From CAYQMF01 sp964418595 (GTDB lineage Bacteria > Planctomycetota > UBA1135 > UBA2386), in assembly GCA_964418595.1 (NCBI GenBank), contig CAYQMF010000013.1, forward strand, positions 1 through 64,000: a DNA stretch of 64,000 nt, given 5' to 3'. A program made the position numbers and the translations under genes. Shown one piece after another: positions 1-8,806 of this stretch (position 1 is its first letter; each line of letters begins with the position of its first letter). Below the pieces are notes generated by a model. That model was not told the origin of the DNA, did not search any database, and saw only the letters and a program-made list of their open reading frames with translations.

Positions 1-18
1 CCGGGCCCACTTCTGAAC

Positions 19-639
19 ATGCTCGGCGGGCTGGGGCGGAGCCCCGTTAGCATGCGGTCGGATATGTCAGGCCCGGACGCAGAAGCAGATCATGTAGCCG
101 CCGCCCTCTTGGCGGACGCGCATCGGCCGGAGCCAGTAGCGCTCGACGCGGTGCTCCACCGCCACTGGCAACCCCTGCTCGACTACATCCGCAGCCGGAT
201 GGGCGTGACCGCGCGATCGATCCTCGAGTCCCAGGACGTCCTGCAGGACACCTTCATCGACATCGTCACGGGGCTCCGACGATTCTCGCCCGGCGACGGG
301 TCCGGCTTCCTGGCCTGGGCCACGACCGTCGCCGAGAACAACATGCGCGACGTGATGCGGCGCCGACGACTCGTGCTGCTGGAGTCCGTGAGCGGGGGGA
401 TGGACTCACGGACGCCATCGCGCGACGCCGCCCGTGCCGACCAGGACGAACTCGTCCGGCGGGCGATCGAGTCGCTCGACGAAGACCGCCGCACCGTCGT
501 CGAACTGCGGGACCTGCAGCAGCTCCCCTTCGATGCGATCGCGGCACGGATGGGGAGGTCGACCAACGCCGTCCAGCTCCTGCACACGCGCGCGCTCGTG
601 CAACTGGGACGACTGCTCCGCGCGATGATGCGCACGTGA
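19..639 (+). CDS. ECF-type RNA polymerase sigma factor
   Basis: The 206-residue product has the two-domain layout of an ECF sigma-70 factor. A region-2 helix block lies around residues 40-115 (SILESQDVLQDTFIDI, then FLAWATTVAENNMRDVMRRRR, typical of the -10-recognising helices). A region-4 helix-turn-helix lies around residues 148-200 (SLDEDRRTVVELRDLQQLPFD, then IAARMGRSTNAVQ). No sensor domain is attached. In-frame ATGs at 52 and 64 are equally possible starts. A GGAG lies about 10 bases before the ATG at 52, so the first 11-15 residues are uncertain. The stop overlaps the GTG of the kinase gene as GTGA. In planctomycetes such sigma factors are usually paired with Ser/Thr kinases, which suggests kinase-controlled transcription; that link is inference. 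Confidence 0.9.
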   Translation: MLGGLGRSPVSMRSDMSGPDAEADHVAAALLADAHRPEPVALDAVLHRHWQPLLDYIRSRMGVTARSILESQDVLQDTFIDIVTGLRRFSPGDGSGFLAWATTVAENNMRDVMRRRRLVLLESVSGGMDSRTPSRDAARADQDELVRRAIESLDEDRRTVVELRDLQQLPFDAIAARMGRSTNAVQLLHTRALVQLGRLLRAMMRT

Positions 640-3212
640 CCGGGACCGTGCCGAGTCCGGGTCGGCCGCCGTCGGACACCGACGACGAACGTCTGCTGGA
701 GATCCTGCACGCACACTGTGCGGGTGGAACCGAGGATCTCGAGCCGCTCCTGCGCCAGCACCCCGAGGATCGCGAGGCCTTGATCCGGCTCCACGACGAC
801 TACCGCCTCGCCTTGGGGATGATGTCGGGCGGACGCGGTGCGCGCGAGACCGCCGGCGTCATCGCTGCCGTGCGCCGTGCCGCGGCGTCTTGCAGTGAGT
901 ACCACGAGGGGCCGCTGCTGGCACGCGGCGGCATGGCCGAGATCCACCACCTCTACGACGCGCGACTCGGCCGGCGGCTCGTGAAGAAAGTGCTGCCGAT
1001 CTCGGTGCACGACTCCGCGTTGACCGCGGCGTCCGCCCGACGGTTGCGTCGGTTCCTGGACGAGGCGCTCATCATGAGTGCCCTGCAGCATCCAGCGATC
1101 CTCACCGTGGTGGACTTCGGCCTCGACGAGCGCGGCCGACCGTTCATCGCCATGCCCGAGGTGGAAGGGCGCACGCTGGCTGCCGTGTTCGCCGAACTGC
1201 GCGGCGGCAGAGGGTTCGCCACGGCGATGGCGACCGTCGTGCGCGTGGTCACGTCCGTGTGCGAGGCTGTCGCGCACGCGCATGCCGCGGGCGTCATGCA
1301 CCGCGACCTCAAGCCCTCGAACGTGATGGTCGGGCGGCTCGGCGAAGTCCGCATCATGGACTGGGGGCTGGCCAAGCGCATCGGAGTGGACGATGCCGCG
1401 TCTGCTGCTGGCTCGGGAGCCTCGGACGTGGCGACGCGGACGGGCGACCAGCTCGGCACACCGGCGTACATGGCGCCCGAGCAGGCACGCGGGGACCTGC
1501 AGGCTCTCGGTCCACACACCGATCAGTACGCGCTGGGGGCCATCCTGTACGAGGGCCTGACCGGACACCGCCCCTACCAGGATCGCGGCGTGACCGACAC
1601 GGCGGGCCTGCTCGCTGCCATCCGTGCCGGCGAACCGACGCCCGCGGTCGCCCTGGATCGCCGCATCCCGGTGGAGCTTGGCGCGATCGTCACGAAGGCG
1701 TTGGCCTTGCTGCCCGAGCATCGCTACCGGAGCGTCGCCGCGCTCGCCGACGACCTGCGTGCCTGGATGGAGGCACGCGTCGTCCGGGCGTACGGCTTCC
1801 GCCCCTGGCGGGGGACGTGGCGGTGGGTGAGCCGACGGCCGTGGCCCGTGCTGGGCCTTGGCGCAGCGGTGGGTGCGGCAGTGATCATGCTCGCAGTCGG
1901 CGCGGGCCTGTGGTCGCCGGCCGGAACGCGTGCAGACGTCGGTACGGGCGAGGAGGCCGAGCTGTCGAAACAGCGCTACCGCTACCTGGTGGCTCACGCC
2001 GAACGTCTCCTGGATGAAGACGGCTCGACTGCGGCAATCACGACGGCGCTGGAACGGTGCCCGCCCACGCAGCGTGGATGGGAATGGCGCTACCTCTCGG
2101 CGCGGCTGGGCGACGTCCGCCCCGCGTTCACGTGCGAGAGTGGGATCAACCGGTTGGCCATCGCCGGAGACGGCAGTTGCATCGCGGTAGGACATGGAGT
2201 GCGCGTCGAGGTCTGGGAGCCCTCCCCGGCGCGGCGACGGTTCGCCAACCTGACCAAGAGCGTTCCCTTGTCGTTGGCGGTGGATGCAGGCGCGGGGTTG
2301 GTCGTGGCAACCACCGCCAATGGGTGGGTGCAGGCGTGGGATCTGACGACCGGCGATGCGCGGTGGGAGAGGCAAGGCGTCATCGAGCCCTTGGTGGAGA
2401 TCGGCGTCGATGGGAGTCGGGTCTTCTGCATCGGCACCGGCCGGCATGTCTGGGCGCTGGACAGCAGAAGTGGACAAGTGGTGGGAGATGTCGCAGCAGG
2501 GGCGGTCCGCGACCTGACGCTGTCGCCCGCCGGGGAGTGGTTGGCCGTGGCTGTGGACGACTCGGTCCGTCTGCTGTCGGCGCGCACGCTCGAGGTGCTC
2601 GGCGAGATGGGAGGGCTCGCTGGCTTCCTCAATCTCTTCCAGTTCGACCCGCTCGGTCGCCAGCTGCACGTCGACACGATCGGGGGCAGACGCATCGTGC
2701 GGTCGACGCCGGACGGTGCGCTGTTGCACGAGAGCGTGACGCCGGTGTGGCTGCCGCCGGGCAGACGGCGCAGCGTGTGGCGGGACAGACTGATACAGGC
2801 CGACGACTGCGCCCTGACGCTCCACGAGTTGGACGGCAGCGGCGTCACCGTGCTGAGCCGGCTGGGGGTGGGAGTCACCTGGCACGCGTCGCACCCCGCG
2901 GTGGATTGGGTCGTCTGCGGGGGAGCAGACGGCGCGGTTCACGTCGCCGACCCCCGAGCCCGTTCGCTGTGGCTGCGGATCGACGTGCCGAACGAGGTGC
3001 TGTGGGTGGTGCTGTCCCCCGACGGTGGGCGGCTGGCCGCGACCGGGCGCGATCGGCAGGTTCGCGTGTGGAACGTGCGCACCGGGACTCCGCTCGCCAG
3101 CATGTCGGCTTGGCACTCCGCCAAGCGGGCGCTCGCCTGGACTCCGGATTCCACGGGGCTGCTCGGCGTCGCTCCCGACGGTCGTCTGGTCGAGTGGGAT
3201 GCGGGCACCTGA
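636..3212 (+). CDS. Ser/Thr protein kinase with membrane segment and WD40 tail, cut by an in-frame TGA
   Basis: This is a Hanks-type kinase of planctomycete layout. The domain spans about residues 88-360, with the beta-3 lysine at K117/K118 (RLVKKVL), the catalytic loop HRDLKPSN with Asp at 224, DWG in place of DFG at 242, and GTPAYMAPEQ near 274. The nucleotide loop is poor (ARGGMAEI rather than GxGxxG). A membrane segment follows near residues 403-428, then the linker usual in these kinases (RGWEWRYL) and WD40-like repeats. The GTG start overlaps the sigma-factor stop. Reading stops at TGA 3210-3212 in the middle of a repeat (VEWDAGT-stop-EVRRF), yet the same frame stays open to 3863. The likely full length is about 1075 residues. 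The TGA replaces the Gly normally seen in W-D-x-x-T-G-E, so I read it as a nonsense change or a sequence error. Confidence 0.88.
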   Translation: MTGTVPSPGRPPSDTDDERLLEILHAHCAGGTEDLEPLLRQHPEDREALIRLHDDYRLALGMMSGGRGARETAGVIAAVRRAAASCSEYHEGPLLARGGMAEIHHLYDARLGRRLVKKVLPISVHDSALTAASARRLRRFLDEALIMSALQHPAILTVVDFGLDERGRPFIAMPEVEGRTLAAVFAELRGGRGFATAMATVVRVVTSVCEAVAHAHAAGVMHRDLKPSNVMVGRLGEVRIMDWGLAKRIGVDDAASAAGSGASDVATRTGDQLGTPAYMAPEQARGDLQALGPHTDQYALGAILYEGLTGHRPYQDRGVTDTAGLLAAIRAGEPTPAVALDRRIPVELGAIVTKALALLPEHRYRSVAALADDLRAWMEARVVRAYGFRPWRGTWRWVSRRPWPVLGLGAAVGAAVIMLAVGAGLWSPAGTRADVGTGEEAELSKQRYRYLVAHAERLLDEDGSTAAITTALERCPPTQRGWEWRYLSARLGDVRPAFTCESGINRLAIAGDGSCIAVGHGVRVEVWEPSPARRRFANLTKSVPLSLAVDAGAGLVVATTANGWVQAWDLTTGDARWERQGVIEPLVEIGVDGSRVFCIGTGRHVWALDSRSGQVVGDVAAGAVRDLTLSPAGEWLAVAVDDSVRLLSARTLEVLGEMGGLAGFLNLFQFDPLGRQLHVDTIGGRRIVRSTPDGALLHESVTPVWLPPGRRRSVWRDRLIQADDCALTLHELDGSGVTVLSRLGVGVTWHASHPAVDWVVCGGADGAVHVADPRARSLWLRIDVPNEVLWVVLSPDGGRLAATGRDRQVRVWNVRTGTPLASMSAWHSAKRALAWTPDSTGLLGVAPDGRLVEWDAGT

Positions 3213-3863
3213 GAAGTGCGGCGCTTCCATCCGTTGCGACCGACCTACGCGTCGCCGATCGCGCTGTCGCCGGACGGGACGAGGGTGCTCGCCGTCGAGA
3301 ACGACCAGGTCGTCGCATTCGACCTGACCAGCGGGAACCGCTGGGTGACGGACACGCGCAGCCGCCACTCCCGCATGCTGTGGTCGCCCGACGGCCGGTC
3401 CTTCTGGACGTCGGACCGGGCCACGGTCCGGCGCCATGCCGCTGCCGACGCCGGCACCATCGCCATGCTGTCCCCGGCGAACGTCTGCTCGTTAGCCTGT
3501 TCTGAAGATGGGACATCGTTGGCGCTGGGGGATGTCTCTGGGCAGGTGACGGTCATCGACACGAGAACGAATGCGGTGACCGCTTCGGTCCCGGTTCACT
3601 CAGCCTTCGTCAACGCCCTGCATTTCGTTCCCAGCGAGCGCCGGCTGCTGACCTGCGGTTGGAACGACGGAGCGATGAGCGTCTTGGACTCGGACACCGG
3701 CGATCCGCTGTTGCGAGTCGTTCCTGCAGCATTTGCGATGCAGTGCGCCGACCTGTCGCGGGACGGTCGGATCTACGCGATCGGTGGCACGGAGGACAAC
3801 CGGACGGGCGTCGTGTTCGTCGTACACGTGCCGGGCCCGGACCAGCCGGAGCGACCGCGGTAG
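3213..3863 (+). pseudogene. Detached C-terminal WD40 part of the upstream kinase
   Basis: This 216-codon stretch is in the same frame as the kinase and follows directly after its TGA. It continues the propeller with further WD40-like blades (SPIALSPDGTRVLAVENDQ; MLWSPDGRSFWTSD; NALHFVPSERRLLTCGWNDG). A GTG at 3216 could serve as a start, but the segment has no ribosome binding site, signal peptide or domain of its own. It is best read as the rest of the kinase sensor domain, separated by one GGA-to-TGA change. Readthrough, selenocysteine insertion or a sequencing error are the alternatives. Confidence 0.7.
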
Positions 3864-3986
3864 CCAGGGCGCGTGCGCCGATGATGCCTTCCGACGACAC
3901 GGCGCAGCGGGGCCGATGCGTCGCCTCGTCGAGGACGGTGCCCCGCATTGCGGCGGCTTCCGGGATGCCTGAGCCGCAACGCCCGC

Positions 3987-4042
3987 GGGGCGGAGCGGCG
4001 TCAGAGCTGGTGCATCCACCGATCAGGAAGCGGCTCCGCCCC
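3987..4042. terminator. Inverted repeat between convergent genes
   Basis: GGGGCGGAGC at 3987-3996 is the exact reverse complement of GCTCCGCCCC at 4033-4042. The arms lie 36 bases apart, between the end of the WD40 kinase and the stop of the convergent gene. There is no U-tract, so a role in termination is only plausible. Confidence 0.3.
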
Positions 4043-5013
4043 TATGGGCAGCTCAGCCGCAAGCCCCAGGTGAGCGGCACCCGTAGCGCACCGGTCGTGT
4101 CGACCCAGACCGCGGCGCCTTGTGTGTAGAACGGTCCGGGCAGGGGGCCCGGCGGCAACGGAATCAAGAAGCGCGCCGCGTTGGCGACGAACGGGCGGTG
4201 CACGACGACCAACGGATCAGTGGTGAGGAACCCGCAGTACGGCGCCGGCAACGGAACCAGCAACGGGTTCACTCCGAGCAGCAGGACCGCAGTTGCGTTC
4301 GGTGCCGAAGTGCCCACGTCGACGGCCAGCTCGTTGGCGAAGGTCAGCGCGGTCGCGATCGTCGGCCCGCAGGTGTCGGCGATGCGGTCGGCGCGGCAAG
4401 TGCGCGCCGGCACGAACGCCACGGTCAGGTCGACCTTCGCCGTCCACCACTGACCCGGCGTGCCGTCGGTCATGCCGGCGGTGGCGGTGGTGGTCTTGAT
4501 CACCACGCCTGCCGGCGTCACCGTGAGCGGGAACTCCTGCTCCTGGTACGGGCCCGGCACGACGATGAAGTCGTCGCTGCCGTCGTCGTGGATGTCGACA
4601 CGACCCAACAGTGTGGAGCCGTTGCGCACCGACGATGCTGCCGACACCACCAGCCGGCCCGCGATGGGCTGCGTCGCAACCAGCCGCAGCAGCGTCGAGT
4701 GCGGTCCCGTGCCGAACGCCCCGTGTGGGCCGGGGTAGGTGCTCAGGACCTGCCAATGGTCGAGGATGCGGTAGCGCGTCCCGGTGCGCGGGTCGTGGTC
4801 GCAGGTCACCTGGGTGCGCGTGAACATGCCGGTCGCCGTGAGCTCCAGCAGGAGACCGGGCGTGAGGTCGTAGGGCGCGGGCACACTGCGGCTGGCGGTG
4901 GGCGTGCGCACCGACAGATCGGTGATCGCAGTGGCAGTCGCCGCGACGGTCTGCGCCGCGGCGCCAGCGGTCAGGGCGAGGGCGGCCGCGGAGACGACGA
5001 GCGGGATGTTCAT
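4042..5013 (-). CDS. Secreted protein of unknown function with the shared C-terminal beta-rich domain
   Basis: The 323-residue protein starts with a clear signal peptide (MNIPLVVSAAALALTAGAAAQ). An ATG 37 codons upstream is in frame, but its peptide is charged and would bury the signal. The mature part is rich in Thr, Val and Pro with scattered beta-strand-like runs. The last 110 residues (AVLLLGVNPLLVPLPAPYCGF, a DPLVVVHRP stretch, then FYTQGAAVWVDTTGAL) resemble the C-terminal domain seen in several other secreted proteins of this window. I recognise no enzyme motif. It is divergent from the Kelch gene at 5142, leaving 128 bases for both promoters. Extracellular or cell-surface location is inferred from the signal peptide. 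Confidence 0.75.
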   Translation of the reverse strand: MNIPLVVSAAALALTAGAAAQTVAATATAITDLSVRTPTASRSVPAPYDLTPGLLLELTATGMFTRTQVTCDHDPRTGTRYRILDHWQVLSTYPGPHGAFGTGPHSTLLRLVATQPIAGRLVVSAASSVRNGSTLLGRVDIHDDGSDDFIVVPGPYQEQEFPLTVTPAGVVIKTTTATAGMTDGTPGQWWTAKVDLTVAFVPARTCRADRIADTCGPTIATALTFANELAVDVGTSAPNATAVLLLGVNPLLVPLPAPYCGFLTTDPLVVVHRPFVANAARFLIPLPPGPLPGPFYTQGAAVWVDTTGALRVPLTWGLRLSCP

Positions 5014-5141
5014 GACGCTCACCACCATAGCAGCCTCGGCGCCAACGTGGTCAGGCGCCTGCGACCGGCAGCCGCACGACGATTCGCGCCCCAGGTCCAC
5101 TGAGCGACCGCCGGCCACGCGCACCTGCTATCGTCACCGGC

Positions 5142-6557
5142 ATGTCGACCCCCCACGCGAGCCTGTTCCTCTGCGTGACCCTCGGACTGTCGGCGTCGCA
5201 CGCCGCCGCGCAGGCGCCCTACTGGCGACAGGTGACGACCATCGGTCCCGCAGCGCGCAGCGGGCACGCGATGGTCTACGACAGCCAGCGGCGCGTCACG
5301 GTGCTGTTCGGCGGCTACGCCGGCCCGACGCAATCGGTGTTCGATGACACCTGGGAGTGGAACGGCTCGGTCTGGACGCAACGGACGGTCACCGGTCCGC
5401 GGCCACTGGCCCGCACGAAGCACGCGATGGCCTACGACAGCCGTCGCGGGGTGGTCGTGCTGTTCGGCGGCATCGACCCAGCGAACACGGCGTTCGACGA
5501 CACCTGGGAATGGAACGGTTCGGCTTGGACCCTCGGCCACGGCGGTGGGGGCCCGCCGAACAGCCCGCTGCCGCGTTTCGACCACGCGATGGCCTACGAC
5601 ATCGCGCGCGGGGTCACGGTCTTGTTCGGCGGAGACCAATCGCAGAGCCCGACCTGGGAGTGGAATGGCACTGGCTGGACGCGAGTCACCCTCGTGGGTC
5701 CGCAGCCGCGTGTGCAGTGCGCGATGGTCTGGGACGAGCAGCGCCGGGTCTGCGTGATGTTCGGCGGTCTCACCGGCTTCGCGGACTGCAGGGTCTGGGA
5801 GTGGAACGGGGCGGTGTGGACTTCGCCCGGCTGTGTCTGGGGGGACTCACCATGGCCGTGGACGGGCCACGCGATGGCTTACGACACCCTGCGCGGGATG
5901 GTGGTCCGCCACGGCGGATGGAGCGGGCCGGATGGGTTCAGGACCCAGAGCGCCGCGACCCTCGAGTCGGCCGGGTATCTGCCATCGATGCCTTGCACGA
6001 GCTGCAGTCCGGGACCGCGGTCGGCGCACGCGATGGTCTACGACAGCGCCCGGCACGTCACGGTCCTGTTCGGCGGCGACAGCGGCTTCCAGGATCGCGG
6101 CGACACGTGGGAATGGAGCGGCTTCCGCAGTCACGACACCGGCTCGTTCGGCAACCCCTGCGGCACTCCGCCCTTGCTCTCCTGGACGGACTCCGCGTCA
6201 CCGCCGGTGCTCGGCACCACCGCGAGACTGCAGATCCGCGACGTGCCCGGTCCCTTGGCCTCCGTCGCACTCGGCTTGCGCAACGATGTGCTGGCGAACT
6301 CGTCGCCGCCGCTTCCCCTGCCCGTCTCGCTGGCACCGTTGGGGATGTTGAACTGCTGGCTGCTGACGTCGTCCGAGTATCCCACCAACATCGTGGGCGC
6401 GACCAACGGTGCCGGGGTGTTCGCGTTGCCGCTGCCGTCCATCCCGTCGCTCGTCGGGCATCACCTGTACCTGCAGGCCTGGGCGCCGGCGCCGGGCATG
6501 AACCCGGCCGGAGTGATCTTCAGCAACGCGCACCGGTGGGTGCTCGGCAACCAGTAG
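5142..6557 (+). CDS. Secreted Kelch-repeat protein
   Basis: A signal peptide (cleavage probably after SHAAAQ) leads into about six Kelch-type blades of the pattern HAMVYDSQRR-VTVLFGG-DTWEWNGSVW, spaced about 50 residues apart from residue 40 to 320. Together they should form a beta-propeller like that of galactose oxidase. The last 120 residues carry the shared C-terminal domain (PLPLPVSLAPLGMLNCWLL; LVGHHLYLQAW; NPAGVIFSNA). No active-site Cys-Tyr arrangement of an oxidase is evident, so a structural or binding role is more likely. It ends only 3 bases from the stop of the convergent gene at 6561. Similar proteins recur at 36851 and 39876. Confidence 0.85.
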   Translation: MSTPHASLFLCVTLGLSASHAAAQAPYWRQVTTIGPAARSGHAMVYDSQRRVTVLFGGYAGPTQSVFDDTWEWNGSVWTQRTVTGPRPLARTKHAMAYDSRRGVVVLFGGIDPANTAFDDTWEWNGSAWTLGHGGGGPPNSPLPRFDHAMAYDIARGVTVLFGGDQSQSPTWEWNGTGWTRVTLVGPQPRVQCAMVWDEQRRVCVMFGGLTGFADCRVWEWNGAVWTSPGCVWGDSPWPWTGHAMAYDTLRGMVVRHGGWSGPDGFRTQSAATLESAGYLPSMPCTSCSPGPRSAHAMVYDSARHVTVLFGGDSGFQDRGDTWEWSGFRSHDTGSFGNPCGTPPLLSWTDSASPPVLGTTARLQIRDVPGPLASVALGLRNDVLANSSPPLPLPVSLAPLGMLNCWLLTSSEYPTNIVGATNGAGVFALPLPSIPSLVGHHLYLQAWAPAPGMNPAGVIFSNAHRWVLGNQ

Positions 6558-6560
6558 CCG

Positions 6561-7469
6561 TCACTTTCCTTCGCGCGTGAACTCGAAGCGACGGGGCGTG
6601 CCGCCCTTCATGAAGCCGATCGTGGCGCTGAGGCCACCCTCGGCCGAGAGCTCGTACACGATGCGCTTGGGATAGTCGTGGCGCGGATTGTCGAACACCG
6701 CGCGCGCGTTCGTCAGCTCGGTGAGCACGAACTCGGTCGGCGGGTTGCCGCCGGGCTGCGCGACGTACACCAGTCCGCCGTCGCGCTCGACGATGCGCAG
6801 GTACTCGAACGCGGTCATCCTGCCGCGTGCGACGGTGCGCGACACGCCGAGCATCGCGCCGCCGAGCGGTGGGCTCCATCGCTCCTCGACCGACGACCCC
6901 GAGCTCCGGGTTCCGACCCACGCGCCGGCCAGCCAGGCCATGTCGCCGATCGTCGCCTTCCACGGCGCGGGCATCGCGATGTCCTCAGCGTGGCGGTAGA
7001 GCCCGATCGACTCCGAAGTACCGAGCCCCGCGCGCACGAGGAGCCCATCGGCCGTGACGCGGAACTCTCGCCGGATCAGCCCTTCGGGCGCAGTGTTCGC
7101 CGCGCGCACGAAGTCGACCTCGTACGTGAACGCGCCGTCCTTCCACGCGCCGCGGTAGCGCGAGACCTTCGGCGGCTCCGCGACCTCGGTGATCGAGCCG
7201 TCGAGCGCGATCCGCACATCGCGGTGCCCGGAACCGTGGCCGCGCACCAGGATGACCGCGCCCTCCTCGACGCGCATCGAGAACCTCGAGCTCATGGGTG
7301 GCCCCAGTCGCTCGAGGGGGCGGCCTTCGGTGCGGTCCTCCACGTAGGTCCACTCACCGCCCAACGCGCGCAGCGCGTCGGTTTGCGCCGCGAGCGTGCT
7401 CGCGGGCACCGCCGCGACGAGGACTGCGAGGAAGGCGAGTGGGGTCAGCGGCCAGGTGCGGATGTACAT
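6561..7469 (-). CDS. Secreted protein with a C-terminal DUF6265-like domain
   Basis: The chosen start (MYIRTWPLTPLAFLAVLVAA) gives a normal signal peptide ending near STLAAQ; an ATG 12 codons upstream gives a poorer one. Residues about 25-165 form a TIGR03067-like lipocalin-type region (LRALGGEWTYVEDRTEGRPL; RVEEGAVILVRG). Residues about 175-300 match the DUF6265 pattern (MAWLAGAWVGT; VEERWSPPLGGAMLGVSRTV; FDNPRHDYPKRIVYEL). Both halves look like small beta-barrels that could bind a hydrophobic ligand. No function is known for the family. Family names are from memory of their motifs. Confidence 0.75.
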   Translation of the reverse strand: MYIRTWPLTPLAFLAVLVAAVPASTLAAQTDALRALGGEWTYVEDRTEGRPLERLGPPMSSRFSMRVEEGAVILVRGHGSGHRDVRIALDGSITEVAEPPKVSRYRGAWKDGAFTYEVDFVRAANTAPEGLIRREFRVTADGLLVRAGLGTSESIGLYRHAEDIAMPAPWKATIGDMAWLAGAWVGTRSSGSSVEERWSPPLGGAMLGVSRTVARGRMTAFEYLRIVERDGGLVYVAQPGGNPPTEFVLTELTNARAVFDNPRHDYPKRIVYELSAEGGLSATIGFMKGGTPRRFEFTREGK

Positions 7470-7606
7470 GGCGGCAAGAGTCGCGAACCCTCGCGGCGCG
7501 CGCAAACCTGGCGGGGGCCGAATCTCGCCACGCCCGCGGAACGGCGCGCCACCGGCTCACCTGCCCTCGCTTTCCCGCCGCCGCCGCGCCATCCTGACGA
7601 GGCCTC

Positions 7607-8710
7607 ATGACCCGCATCGACTACAGGCAGGCCGGCGTCGACTACGGCAAGATCGATCCGCTGAAGATCCTGGCCCAGCAGGCGGCGGCGGCGACCGCGG
7701 GCAACCTCGCGCGCCACGGGCTGACCGAGATCCGCGAGTCGCGGGGCGAGTCCGCCTACGTCGTCGACTGCGGCGACTTCCTGCTCGCGTCGATCACCGA
7801 GTGCCTCGGCACCAAGGCGCTGGTCGCCGACGCGATGCGCAAGATCACCGGCCGCACGTACTACGACCGCATCGCGCAGGACACGCTGGCGATGGCGATC
7901 AACGACCTGATCACGGTCGGCGCCACGCCGGTGTCCGTACACGCCTACTGGGCGACCGGCGGCAGCGCCTGGTTCGGCGACGAGCAGCGCGCGCGCGACC
8001 TCGTCAACGGCTGGAAGGATGCTTGCGACCGCTCCGGCGTGGCCTGGGGCGGCGGCGAGACGCCAGCGCTCGCCGGCGTCGTGTGCGACGACCGCATCGA
8101 CCTCGCGGCGTCGTGCGTCGGCATCGTGCGGCCGAAGACCCGCCTCACGCTCGGCCACTCGCTGGCGGTGGGCGACGCGGTCGTGCTGCTCGCGTCGAGC
8201 GGAATCCACGCCAACGGCCTGTCGCTGGCGCGCAAGGTCGCCGAAGGCCTCCCCGACGGCTACGCGACGAAGCTGCCCGACGGCACGCTCTACGGCGAAG
8301 CGCTGCTGGCGCCGACCACGCTCTACTCGCCGGTCACCGAGGCCTTGTTCGCCGCCGGCATCGTGCCGCACTACGCCGCCAACGTGACCGGGCACGGCTG
8401 GCGCAAACTCATGCGGCACGGCGGGACCTTCACCTACCGCATGCACGCCGTGCCGCCCGTGCCGGCGGTGCTGCGCTTCCTCGCCGACACCGCCGGCAAC
8501 GACGCCCGCGAGGCTTACGGCAACCTCAACATGGGTGCTGGCTTCGCCCTCTACGTCGCACGCGGCGACGCCGAACGCGTCGTCGCGGTGGCGCGGCAGC
8601 AGGACGTCGACGCGTGGGTCGCCGGCAGCGTCGAGGCCGGGCCGAAGCAGGTCGTGATCGAACCGATCGGGATCACGTTCGGCGCCGACGACCTGCACGT
8701 GCGGGCCTGA
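7607..8710 (+). CDS. purM: PurM-like phosphoribosylformylglycinamidine cyclo-ligase (AIR synthase)
   Basis: This 367-residue protein has the AIR synthase fold. It opens with YRQAGVDYGKIDPLK, the usual PurM N-terminus. It continues with the ATP-loop equivalent ITECLGTKALVAD, the core AMAINDLITVGATPVSVHAY, WGGGETPALAG, the domain border SSGIHANGLSLARKV, and the C-terminal VTGHGWRKLMRHGG and NLNMGAGFALYV. PurM converts FGAM and ATP to aminoimidazole ribotide in purine synthesis. The GGFGG-type motif usual near residue 60 is missing and replaced by RESRGESAYVVDCGD, so this may be a divergent or paralogous PurM. It stands alone, with no other purine gene in the window. Confidence 0.8.
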   Translation: MTRIDYRQAGVDYGKIDPLKILAQQAAAATAGNLARHGLTEIRESRGESAYVVDCGDFLLASITECLGTKALVADAMRKITGRTYYDRIAQDTLAMAINDLITVGATPVSVHAYWATGGSAWFGDEQRARDLVNGWKDACDRSGVAWGGGETPALAGVVCDDRIDLAASCVGIVRPKTRLTLGHSLAVGDAVVLLASSGIHANGLSLARKVAEGLPDGYATKLPDGTLYGEALLAPTTLYSPVTEALFAAGIVPHYAANVTGHGWRKLMRHGGTFTYRMHAVPPVPAVLRFLADTAGNDAREAYGNLNMGAGFALYVARGDAERVVAVARQQDVDAWVAGSVEAGPKQVVIEPIGITFGADDLHVRA

Positions 8711-8734
8711 CGGACGGCGCCGACGTGCGAATCG

Positions 8735-8757
8735 GGCCGGCAGATCCGGATCCGGCC
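8735..8757. terminator. Candidate hairpin between convergent genes
   Basis: GGCCGG at 8735-8740 pairs with CCGGCC at 8752-8757 around an 11-base loop, between the stop of purM and the stop of the convergent secreted-protein gene. There is no U-tract, and only position and symmetry support it. Confidence 0.35.
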
Positions 8758-8806
8758 GTGGCGTTCCCCGGTGAGTCGCAGCGCTCGCGCCGTGCGCCGA
8801 CCTGCG

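Noticed and set aside
3210..3212. Selenocysteine at the TGA in the WD40 kinase
   Set aside because: The position is a conserved Gly in a propeller turn and not a redox site. No hairpin lies at SECIS distance, so a nonsense change or sequence error is likelier.
183..3437. 1084-codon open frame on the minus strand opposite the sigma factor and kinase
   Set aside because: It is antisense to two clear genes, very rich in Arg, Pro and Gly, and has no domain. Long empty frames are expected at this GC content.
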